Source: Priapulus caudatus (lineage: Eukaryota > Priapulida > Priapulimorpha > Priapulimorphida > Priapulidae). Taken from it: DNA of 41,096 nucleotides. The stretch's first letter is position 1. Every line of letters begins with the position of its first letter. Of the stretch, positions 32,284 to 41,096 are shown in pieces. The stretch covers positions 313,370 through 354,465 of the forward strand of contig NW_014577172.1 in the NCBI RefSeq assembly GCF_000485595.1. The letters are read 5' to 3'. The position numbers were made by a program, and so were the translations under genes. The notes beneath the pieces were generated by a model. The model did not search any database. It saw only the letters and a list, made by a program, of their open reading frames with translations, and had not been told where the DNA came from.

Positions 32284-34273
32284 GTAAGCATCGCGCCACG
32301 CGTCCGCTATCTTCCATGCATGGGTTCTCTGCATGGGTTCTCGTGCCATGGCGTCCTTGCATGGCGTTCTTGCATGGTTCTTGCATTTGTACCCTGCATT
32401 GGGTCCTCTGCATAGGGATTTCTTGCATGGGCTTCCCTGAATTTGTTTGTGCTGCACTGGGGTTTCCTTTGCTCATGGGTTCTGTGCATTGGTTCATTGC
32501 ATGGTTCCTTGCATGGGTTCCTTGCATGGGTTCTGAGTGCAAGGATTCCTTGCATGGGTTCTGGTGCATGGCGTTCTTGCATGCGGTTTTCTTGCAGTGA
32601 CGGTTCCCTTGCAGTTGCGGTTTCTTGCATGGGTCTCTGCATGAGTTCTCGCTGCATGGGGTTCTCTGCATTGGTTCTGTGATGGGTTCCTTGCATGGCC
32701 TGCTTCTGTGCATGGTTTCTGTGCTATGCGTTCTCTGCATGGGGGTTCCTTGCATGGGTTCTGTTGCAATGGATTCCTGCATGGAGTTGGTGCATTGGGC
32801 TTTCCTTGCATGGGTTCCTTGATGTTTCCCTGCATGGGGTTTCTTGCATGGCCGTTCTCTTGCATTGAGTTCCTGTGCATGGCGTTTCTGTGCATTGCGT
32901 TCTAGTGCATGGTTCCTTGCATGGGTTCTGTGCATGGGTTCTGTTGCATGCGTTCTCTGCATGGGTTCTTTGCCATGGGTTCTTCTGCATGGGTTTCATT
33001 GCCAATGGGTTTCTTGCAATGGGTATCCCTGCATGGGTTTCCTTGCATGGGGTTCCTTGCCATGCGGTTCCTTCCATGGGTTCTGCTGCATGGGTTCCTT
33101 TGCATGGTTACTTGCATGGTTTCTTGCATGGTGTTTATTGCATGGGTTCCTTGCATGGCGTTCCTTGCATGCGGTTCTTGGCATGGGTTCTGTGCATGGG
33201 TTCCTGTGCATTGCGCTTCTCGTGCCCATTGGCGTTCCTTGCATGAGCTTTCTGCTGCATGGGCTTCTTGCTATGGCGTTTCCTGCAAGGGTTCCTTGCA
33301 TGGTTCCTCTGCATGGCGGTTCCTTGCATTGCGCTTCCTGCCATAAGTTCTCTTCATGGGTCCTTGCATGCGGTGTTTTGCATTGCAGTTGTTGTGCATG
33401 GCGTTCTTGGTATGGGTTCCTTGCATGGGTTCATTGCATGGGTTCCTTGCATGGGTTCCTTGCATGGGTTCATTGCATAGGTTCCTTGCATGGGTTTCTA
33501 GCATGGGTTCCTTGCATGGGTTATGTGCATGGGTTCTGTGCATGGGTTCTGTGCATGGGTTCCTTGCATGGGTTCCCTGCATGGGTTCCTTGCATGGGTT
33601 CCCTGCATTGGTTGTGTGCATGGGTTCTTTGCATGGGTTCTCTGCATGGGTTCTGTGCATGCGTTCTCTGCATGGGTTCCCTTCATGGGTTCCCTACATT
33701 GGCTATCTGTGACGTTATGACTTCACGTTTCCCAACGCATGACTTTATCATTTACGTGTAAATAAGTGGACGCTCATACATAAACAGTTCCTTGTGGAAA
33801 CGTAGCCCCGTATAAATATAATTACATATTTGCAGCGGTCGGCCATCGCATGCCCATAAATATAACCTGAAATTATTACCTAGAAATGATCTAGATGCTG
33901 ATAGTGTCTGTGGTCCTTGTGTTGGTATGGTTCCCGCGACCAACAAGATACACCTGTATGTCTTAAAATGAGAATTACGCATGAATGCAGACTGCTAATA
34001 AAAATTTTGTAAATTGATTCCGTGGTTTGCATGGCAACTCCCGCAGTCGAAACCGGCATCTTCTTAACAGAAAACTCGATATTCGTGTTACTAGGCCACA
34101 AACGTATGGAAATCAGAACCGATAAATTCACAGAAAAACGCGTATAATTACCATTTCCATTTCAATTCTTCGCGCAGGAGGCATTACCTAGGCACGTTTG
34201 AAATTCTTATGACGCGTAAATTGTCTCGGCATGCATGTCGCTCTAACACAAAGCTATTTATTCGATATTGCAG
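32284..34273 (+). other. Intron 2, mostly minisatellite
   Basis: 1990 bp bounded by GTAAGC and TTCGATATTGCAG. About 70% is the 13-bp array (32315-33700). The rest (33701-34273) is unremarkable AT-rich intron sequence. Confidence 0.8.
32315..33700 (+). repeat. 13-bp minisatellite TGCATGGGTTCCT
   Basis: About 105 units. From about 33415 to 33690 units are almost clean, alternating TGCATGGGTTCCT with TGCATGGGTTCTG. Before that they carry many one-base indels. The unit has no stop in any of the six frames, so three tandem units always encode the same 13-residue cycle (CMGSLHGFLAWVP on the + strand, and a Met-Gln-Gly-Thr-His type cycle on the other). This explains the overlapping frames of 60-305 residues on both strands. 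It starts 31 bp after the LDLa exon's donor and is intronic. Confidence 0.95.
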
Positions 34274-34375
34274 AGGACTGTCGTCCCGCCTGCGAGCATG
34301 GCGCTTGCCTCAACAACAAAGGATCGCAGTGTTACTGTGACTGCGACTGGGGCGGAGAACTCTGTGATATTCCAG
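34274..34375 (+). CDS. Coding exon: single EGF-like module
   Basis: 102 nt between CGATATTGCAG| and |GTAAAT, phase 1 at both ends, the classic symmetrical layout of a shuffled EGF exon. The translation carries DCRPACEHGACLNNKGSQC, then YCDCDWGGELCDIP. Cys spacing is C-x3-C-x4-C-x7-C-x-C-x8-C, the EGF pattern, with one extra Cys inside the last loop (the CDC word). No calcium-binding EGF signature (D/N-x-D/N-E at the start) is seen. The exon joins in phase to the LDLa exon (codon split G|AG, Glu). It continues in phase 1 to an exon not identified with certainty. The extra Cys may pair outside the module or be a species quirk. Confidence 0.85.
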
Positions 34376-34469
34376 GTAAATATGACGCATGCGCAATGTG
34401 CTACGACACCTACGCGCTTGTAATATAGTGTATTCACGCGAATCTCCACAATCATGTAGTTGTAACACT

Positions 34470-34605
34470 ATTTGTATAAATAAATAAATAAATTATTATC
34501 TATATATATAATTATATATATATATATAAATAAATAAATAAATAAATAAATAAAATAAATAAATAAATAAATAAATAAATAAATATATATATAATATATA
34601 TATCA
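34470..34605. repeat. (AAAT)n and (AT)n microsatellite
   Basis: TAAA tetranucleotide repeats at about 34475-34494 and 34528-34582, flanked by (AT)n runs on both sides. Confidence 0.95.
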
Positions 34606-37104
34606 ATACTACCTCACAGCGTTTAAGTTTAGACGAAAAACTGGGTCAATTATATATTTAAAGAAACTTCATGCGTGGCCAATTTATTTTCCCGCGATAT
34701 TTTTTGGAGCAAACCTTCATAACATCATAGTTTTTAGACGCTTCTCATTCGCAGTCTAATTATTCTGGAGAATGTTTGGTCAGACTCCACAAACCTGAGC
34801 TTACACGTCTATAATGCGTACTGTTGCGGCATGCCACGAGCACCAAGGTTTGACACTGGTATGCACTGGATCTGCTGTTTTTGGCGCTAGTCGAGGCCAC
34901 AGACGACACGCAGGCCTCTCTTGCACGTAGACAGACGGATTAATAGTAATTTTGACGCTTGATGCGTGAAATACAGTACGAAACAGTCGTATTCACCACA
35001 GTAATTCATATGTCCCCCTTAAATGCCGCCTTACGATCCAAGGTGATGCTAATATCGTGGCGATAGTTTCTCCGCGTCGGCGTTCACTATTTTATTCGTT
35101 ATATTCAAAAAAAAATGAAATGAAATCGTCCAACATAAATTTGTGCCACTAATAGACGACAATGATGGCACATGCGCTGTAAAAAATTGTACTTTATAAT
35201 AGCCTATCGTATAGGCGACTGATGCATTTAAAGCACGCATGTCGGTACTCACATGTCAATTCCCCTCAGAAATGTTACCATTCATCAGGATCACTTTGAT
35301 AACTGAAGCATATATAGCAGATGGCGCTCGCGGTATCTGTTGCTATGCGATACCGACACAGACGCGCACAATTTACGAGTCGCGATTTGCGAAATTGGCA
35401 CGTTGTCATTTAAAAGCGTAAAACCGTTTCCTCTCAGCATTTTCTCTCTATCGACCACGGATTCGCGTTAGTCTATGCGTCACTTATCTCGCTCGCGCTC
35501 GTAGATGTATGAATGCGGCATGTCGCCCTGTTGAAGTCACAGCGTAAACACGTAATAACAGTGGTTCAGCTAGCGTGGCAGTATATCACACGACCACTGC
35601 CACCAATGCGGCCCGCGCCGGCTTACACAACGTGCCTGCTATTCAAGTTTAGTTACTCCCCACATGCAATATTTGCCCGGCTGGGCTCATGCCGCGATTA
35701 AATATTGTATTAATAATAATAATAATAATAATAAATAATATTAATAATAATAGTAATCGCTTTACTGAGCAAATATCTAGATAGAAAACGCCGAACTGTC
35801 CCGCATATGCCATAGAAAACCATCGCGTAATAAACCTTTCTAAATTCCTTTTAAACAGCACACTGAATTGCGTTAAAATTAAACAATTACAAAAATAAAC
35901 AGCGTGATATCCAGCGCCTATATATCGCCAAGAGCGTATAAGAAGGCCTTCTTTATACGCTTCTTGAATATCGCCCATACTATCAACTATCGCCTATAAT
36001 ATACATATAATTATAAAACGTTCGTAATCTTGACCGCACGGCGCTGCTGCGTATGGGACAGACTGCCGTACGACTCACTCGCATCTTGCGGTGGGGGGGG
36101 GGCGTGATGAGCACATGCCTGCTGCTGAAATCCGCATTTCTTTTCATTAGATCAGATCCTCAGCGCGATGTTAATATGTGTGGTTTACATCCATGGGAGT
36201 GTATTGTCTCGCTGTATCCCATATGACCGGCTAGGGTTGCAATGATTCCTCTCTGTTAATCCTTAAGGCAGCCTAATGGGGCCACGTTAATATTCGAGGC
36301 GGGGGAAACTTTACGAAACCGTAATTGCTCAATGGGCTTTGTCTGTGTTAAATCTAGCCTGTCCATCATTGCCTAGCTATCAGCGCAGATGATGCAGGAC
36401 GCAGCAAGCTTTGCCTAACATTAAAGTGGTCATCCGTGTGTCTGTAATGACCATTAAGCTAGCGCGCGTCAGCGGCTGCGCTCCCCATGAAATGAATCTT
36501 ATCCAGAAATGAAGCGTAAACTCGCGGGCTCTCGGCATTCGCGCGCTGTGCCTTTGCAAAACCGACGGTCGCGATATTTAGGAATATTTATAAGCACACT
36601 CCGACAGCCTGACCTGATTCTCCGCTACAAATCATCGAGAACGGGGCAGACACCATGCCATGTCAGCACCGGCTTCCTAACTCAACGCAGCGATCGTAGC
36701 CTACACCATTAGTCACACTACAAGTAATCTCACCTCCATATAGCATAAGTAATCGAGGAGTGATAATAAATTAGTACTGCTAGTCAATGAGTATAGCATA
36801 TTAAATTAAAGCCTAATATTATAATAATTAGGCGGTACTTCCTGTAAGGGTTACGTCGGTAACGTCTTTTTTTTCAATAAATAGATTGCCTGTGTTCCTG
36901 TATCGAACAAATGGTGGCCTGTGTGACTGACTGTTGTTATGTATATATTCTCGAATATCTCTCACATTCAAGCATCCAAAGATCAAGGTTTGTCGAAAGG
37001 TTAGATACGTGTCTACAGAAAAGTAAACCGATAAGCAAATGTGGCTGTTTTATTTTGTTTACCTGCATCATCATTCATGATATTTGTCATCATTTCTCTT
37101 TCAG
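34606..37104. other. Probable intron; no confident gene
   Basis: Contains the weak exon candidate at 35270-35332, an (AAT)n run at about 35708-35752, a small palindrome AGCGTATAAGAAGG / CCTTCTTTATACGCT at 35932-35961 and a G run near 36091. Other open frames are short and unsupported. Confidence 0.45.
35270..35332 (+). CDS. Weak candidate exon, phase 1-1
   Basis: The acceptor CAATTCCCCTCAG has a pyrimidine-rich tract. Read in the phase left by the EGF exon, the frame is open for 50 codons until a TAA at 35419-35421, beginning EMLPFIRITLITEAYIADG. A donor-like GCG|GTATCT at 35333 would close a 63-nt exon in phase 1. The donor is poor and the peptide matches no family I recognise. It could equally be chance. 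Confidence 0.2.
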
Positions 37105-37242
37105 ACGTAAACGAGTGGCAAAGAATCAGTCCATTGCCACAACATGGCTTATTGCATCTAACACGTTTAGGCCAGCCTTACTATTGACGTGTCTTTCCTG
37201 ATTTATTGACGGTTCATTTGGAGGCGGAATAATGTGCGATGG
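37105..37242 (+). other. Candidate exon with strong splice sites but interrupted frames
   Basis: The acceptor CATCATTTCTCTTTCAG and the donor ATGG|GTAAGT are both close to consensus, 138 nt apart. All three frames contain a stop. The phase-2 frame has a single TGA (about codon 33) and ends FIDGSFGGGIMCDG. The phase-1 frame expected after the EGF exon reads VNEWQRISPLPQHGLLHLTR before a TGA. It may be a non-coding or poison exon, a stop-containing terminal exon, a sequencing-error victim, or decoy sites. Confidence 0.3.
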
Positions 37243-38820
37243 GTAAGTAATCCAACCAAGTATCTCATTTATAGGAGTCTCGAAATAATTCATTATACAG
37301 ATTGTAGCGTAGTTTGTCCCTCGTGTTTGCATTTATTCAAGAGGTCGAACTAAAACCTCTTGCGGAATTTGCGCCATTTCTATCGCGCGCTAGCGCCCTT
37401 ACTCTCCCTTTTGTCATTTTCTCTTGTCTTTCTCCGCAGTCCATTCTCTCCCCGTTAAGAATATATGCCAGCGTTTCGCATGACCTTGGTTTTCTAGCGC
37501 CGTGTTCTTTGTGGTTCCCATCGTTCATTTTAAGTTCGCAGTTCCCGTATTAATGCCAAAAGATTTGATGAATATTTTTTGCGAAGCTGTTTACAGCTGT
37601 CGTTGCTGCGCACGCAGTTATAATTTGTCTTCAAACTTATCCGACTCCAAGGGACAGACACAGAATGTACATATCACGTCTATATTTAATTCAGTTAGAC
37701 ACTGGTGGAGGTTCTCGCCTCTCTTGTATTCAATCGGATTTGACATTGGGATTAGAGTTATAGTCGTAGAAGAGTTTTGCTGGCAGTGTAAATTTTTTGT
37801 GCGTACAGAACAGGTTAGTTGTTTCTATTTAAGGCCGATATTTCTCTGTTTAGATACATGACTTACTACCTGTATTACTCTGTAATAATCAGGTATACAG
37901 CCATGGTTCACAGGTTGATGTATGACAGTAGATGGTCACGCTAACTTAAGTTAGTGTATATTTTTATGAAATTGGCATTAATAGAATTCAGTCATGCGTA
38001 ATCAAATTAAAAAGATAGGTAAGCCGCGCGTAAATTCACGACTTTTAATAATGATTCCTAGAATAAGATTATTGAAATGGCCAGCTGGATATTCAGCCAG
38101 TATCAATGCTGTTATCGCGCTGTGGCAATGATTCTTAAACTATATTCCTTTAAAGAATAACAAATACGACGCCGCGTATGATACGCGCGACTTATCCGCC
38201 TCGACATTCTAATAAAATTTGAATGAAATGTAGCCAGTTACAGACTGCCACCAGCCTATCGCTGCGCACGGGTGCGACCACAATAAGCAACTGTGCGTGG
38301 CTGTGAAAAAACTATACTGGAATATGAACTATGAGACGGATGAACGCTTTCACTTGCGACAGTATATATGTCTAGTGTAAGACTAAAAACCCTGAAGTAT
38401 CTATACATAGTGCGACTATGTGTAGTTTGGCGAGACGTCTATAACATTGTTGGTATTGGTGCGTGAAGTGCAAACCATAAGCCGTTACCCTTGACGCCCT
38501 TCCGTACGTTTTTCTGTCAAACAGCAGTCCTTTAGGTGCGGGCCCTAGCGGGCTGCTCCGCAGTTTCACTTGCGCCTTTGTCACGGCCATGTACGCGCCG
38601 CCACTGATGCCCAACAGGGTTTGCCGGCGTGTAGAGTCTTAATGTGTTCAAAGAAATATATCCTCGCGGGTTCTTTGACAAGTGTACATAATACAAGTGG
38701 TAATTACGCTGTAGATAAGCTGCGATATGCGAACATATCCCGACCTTTCAAACTGACAGTGGTCAATGATAAGGAAACATTGTCACGCGTGACCTTACGT
38801 GAAATGAATGATTGTGCAGC
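37243..38820. other. No gene recognised
   Basis: Mixed AT-rich sequence. A donor-like ATAG|GTAAGC at 38012-38021 lacks a matching acceptor and frame. Open frames (37502-37861 plus, 38372-38614 minus) match no family I know. Confidence 0.45.
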
Positions 38821-38821
38821 T

Positions 38822-39119
38822 ATGAACGGGAGAGAAAGAAAGAAAAGAGGAGAAGGAAGGATTTAGAGAAAGAGAGAAAGAGGAGAGAGTTTCGAAGGGG
38901 GACATAGAGAGTAAAGGGAAAAGCGATCAGAGAGAGAGATGCAGAGAGAAGAGCAGAGGAGAGAGAGAGCAGAGAGAGAGAGGAGAGAGAGAGAGAAGCA
39001 GAGAGCAAAGAAGAGAGAATGAAAAGCAGTAGAGTGAAGAACGAGAAAGAGAGAAAGAGAGAGAGAGATGAGAGAGAGATGAGCCAGAAAGAGAGAAAGA
39101 GAGAGCAGAGCAGAGAGAA

Positions 39120-39165
<46 letters not shown>

Positions 39166-39725
39166 AAGGGAGAATGAGAGAGCAGAGAGAGAGAGGAGTG
39201 TGAGAAGAGAGAGAGAGAAGAAGAGAGAAAGAGAGAGGCTGAGAGAAATGAGAGAAAGGCACATCGAGCTGAGAAGCACGCTGGAAGGCCGAGAGAGAGA
39301 GAGGAGAGTGAAATTGAGAAGAGAGAGAGGAGGAGAGAGAGAGAACGCAGGAGGCGAGGCGAGTGAGAAGACGCAGAGACGAGCAGCAGGAGAGAGAAGA
39401 GAGAAGAGAGACGAAAAAGGAGGAGGAGAAAGGAAGGAGACAAGTAGAGAGGAGTGAGAGACGAGAGCAGAGAGACGCAGAGAGAAGATGAAGAAGAGTA
39501 GAGGACAAGAGAACGAGAGAGATAGAGGAGAGCGGGCGGCGGGAAGAAAGAAATAGAACAGAAAGAGAGAAAAGAGAAAGAGAGAAAGAGTGAGAAAGAG
39601 AGAAGAGATGAGAAAGGAGAGAAAGAGAGAAAGAGCAGAAGAGAAGAAAGCTAGAAAGAAACGAGGGATGAAAGCAGAAAGAGAGAAAAAGAGATAAGGA
39701 GAAAGGCTAGAAAAGAAAGGAGGCG
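38822..39725. repeat. ~900-bp polypurine (GA)n tract
   Basis: Almost purely A and G on the + strand with rare C or T, including pure (GA)n around 39132-39159. Mirror-symmetric (GA)n can form triplex H-DNA. The Leu-Ser frames of up to 338 residues on the other strand are artefacts. Confidence 0.96.
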
Positions 39726-40110
39726 GGATAAGAGAGAACATCGATCCTGAAATAGCTGCTCCCGTAGGGATATTGCCTTTGTAAAGATCGAAACACTTGT
39801 AGCGAAACTGCAGAACCGAAACACATTTAACTTTCCAGAAGCCAAAGACAGTCTTAGAAAGGCAACGAGGATTTTGCAATAGAATCTTTTCGAAATACCA
39901 TTACAGCAAGCGTCAAAATTCCAAGAGATGTCATTGCGCGCTGTGGCGATACCCGCGCTATTGATAATATATCGTTTAAACATATCAGATTTCTATCGGC
40001 GGCTAACATTGATCATGGTAATGAAAATCCTGTTGTAAAGTTATAGATCAAGTATTAGGACTGGGGACGGTTTATATAGTATCATTATATATTATATACT
40101 ATATATATAT
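39726..40110. other. No gene recognised
   Basis: About 385 bp of mixed DNA ending in an (AT)-rich run at 40085-40112, with no splice-bounded frame seen. Confidence 0.5.
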
Positions 40111-40111
40111 A

Positions 40112-40400
40112 TTTGTGTGTGTGTGTGTAGTGTGGTGTTGTGGGTGTGTGTGTTGTGTGGTGTGTGTGTGTGTGGTGTTGGTGTGTGTGTGTGTGCGTGT
40201 GTGTGTGTGTGTGTGTGTGGTGTTGTTGTGTGTGTGTGTGTGTGGTTGTGTGTGTGGTGCTGTGTGTGTCGTTGTGCGTGTTGTGTGCGTGTGTGTGTGT
40301 GCGTGCTGTGCGTGCGCGTGGCGTGCATGTGGTGTGCTGGCGCGTGTGTGCATGTGTGTGCATTTGTATGTTGTGTGCGCGGCGTGTGTGTGTATGTATA
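40112..40400. repeat. (GT)n microsatellite
   Basis: Interrupted GT repeats with TGTTG and GCGTG variants. The Cys-Val frames are artefacts. Confidence 0.95.
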
Positions 40401-40434
40401 TATTATATCTATTCTATGAAATCACGCGTAATAG

Positions 40435-40614
40435 ATCCCAAAACAGCAATTTCCCTTTATGAGCCGCTGCCAGTCGTGGTGGTGCATTTGGTGTTCAGCG
40501 AGAAGCTTTACCGTTTCGGTGACGAAATCGCCGTTTTCCCACAACAAATCATCCGATTATCAGAGCGCGTCAAATTGATGCCGTCCGGTCCGTCTAAAAG
40601 CGAATCATCGGCTG
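40435..40614 (+). CDS. Candidate coding exon, unknown domain
   Basis: An open frame with strongly protein-like composition lies just after the (GT)n tract. It includes SLYEPLPVVVVHLVFSEKLY, then RFGDEIAVFPQQIIRLSERV, then KLMPSGPSKSESSAG before a TGA at 40617-40619. Two possible acceptors (TAATAG| at 40434 and AAACAG| at 40446) both give phase 1, as needed after the EGF exon. The end is either the TGA (terminal exon) or a weak donor G|GTTGAG in phase 1. Alternating hydrophobic and polar residues suggest beta strands. I do not recognise the family. Acceptors are poor, which keeps confidence low. Confidence 0.35.
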
Positions 40615-40619
40615 GTTGA

Positions 40620-41073
40620 GGGGTCAGTTAGCAGCGCGACCGTGCCACGCATACACGCGCGTGCGTGCCGGCGCGGTGCGTGCGGTGGTATGGTTGTTGA
40701 CCAGTAACCACACGCCGACGAAATGATTTTTACGTGCGCACGATTTCACAGTAAAGCAATCGGCGACGTAAATAATAGGCTCTGCTAGTGTGAAGGTGGG
40801 ATGGGGGGATGAGGGGAGGGTGGGAAGGGTCACCATAAACAGAGGTGTACGCTGACTGGCGCTGGCTCGTTGTTAGACCAGCAGAATTAGTCGTAATGTT
40901 GAGCCTGATATCTTTTAATCGTTGGTGCCCGGTCAGAAAATCGTAACATTTACGAAATGCCGTTATTAGATTGCTAAAGAGTAGTTGCTTGCACACGTCT
41001 ACGATATGTGCCGTGGGCGGCTCGTGACACCGGTGTTTTGACCAGCACGTTCTAATTTATGTCGTTGCTTCCA
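40620..41073. other. No gene recognised
   Basis: A G-rich patch (GGGATGGGGGGATGAGGGGAG) lies at about 40798-40818. The last 20 bases (TTATGTCGTTGCTTCCAG) form a good 3' splice site for the possible exon at 41074. Confidence 0.4.
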
Positions 41074-41096
41074 GTTAGCCGCCCTGAACAGACGCT
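41074..41096 (+). CDS. Possible start of a further exon, cut by window edge
   Basis: CGTTGCTTCCAG| is followed by TTAGCCGCCCTGAACAG. In the phase left by the EGF exon this reads (V)SRPEQT with no stop before the window ends. The splice site is good, but 23 bases are too few to assess coding. Confidence 0.2.

Noticed and set aside
32844-33761. 305-residue frame with a repeating CMGSLHGFLAWVP motif, looking like a repeat membrane protein
   Set aside because: The 13-bp unit is open in all six frames and lies in an intron between two phase-matched exons; the motif is a mathematical consequence of the unit.
38863-39879. 338-residue Leu/Ser-rich minus-strand frame resembling a membrane protein
   Set aside because: It is the complement of a (GA)n tract.

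Overview
This is nuclear DNA from a metazoan, most likely an invertebrate. It is extremely rich in simple repeats and satellites, has long introns, and carries one recognisable multi-exon gene for a secreted or membrane-anchored protein on the + strand. The dominance of (CA)n, (CT/GA)n and (AT)n tracts resembles SSR-rich genomes such as those of decapod crustaceans, but the sequence alone does not settle the clade. There are no bacterial-style genes, rRNA, tRNA or CRISPR that I can see.

Layout. (1) 1-10760 is a repeat block that looks like two unequal copies of one macro-unit: a ~110-bp leader, an 18-bp AT-rich satellite, a short unique piece, GT-rich DNA with a 36-bp minisatellite, and a closing AT-rich piece. 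Copy 1 is 1-7051 and copy 2 is 7052-10760. (2) 10760-25919 is mostly unannotated DNA with SSR blocks. It holds a perfect 55-bp inverted repeat (14414-14554), a TATA-like box plus GA-rich leader ending in a good splice donor (~16250-16366), a CAG-repeat tract split by a 10-N assembly gap with duplicated flanks (17182-17478), ~1 kb of (CA)n (20675-21650), and three CT-rich blocks (23160-25245). (3) 25920-34375 is the gene core. A start exon encodes a signal peptide (25920-25967, phase 0 end). A ~6.1-kb intron carries a 1.74-kb foldback DNA transposon (30169-31908). Next is an exon for a degenerate LDL-receptor class A module (32094-32283, phase 0 in and phase 1 out), then a 2-kb intron nearly filled by a 13-bp minisatellite, then an exon for one EGF-like module (34274-34375, phase 1-1). 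Splice phases match at both junctions, which is the strongest evidence that these belong to one transcript. (4) 34376-41096 should be the continuation of this gene. I see several weaker candidate exons (35270-35332, 37105-37242, 40435-40614, and an exon start at 41074) but cannot join them with confidence. The rest is SSR, including ~900 bp of polypurine DNA (38822-39725) and (GT)n (40112-40400).

The protein would enter the secretory pathway, lose a ~20-residue signal peptide, and present an LDLa-like module with a predicted N-glycosylation sequon, followed by an EGF module. The 3' end of the gene lies outside or unresolved in the window, so the protein cannot be named. Most long open frames in the window are artefacts of stop-free tandem repeats.
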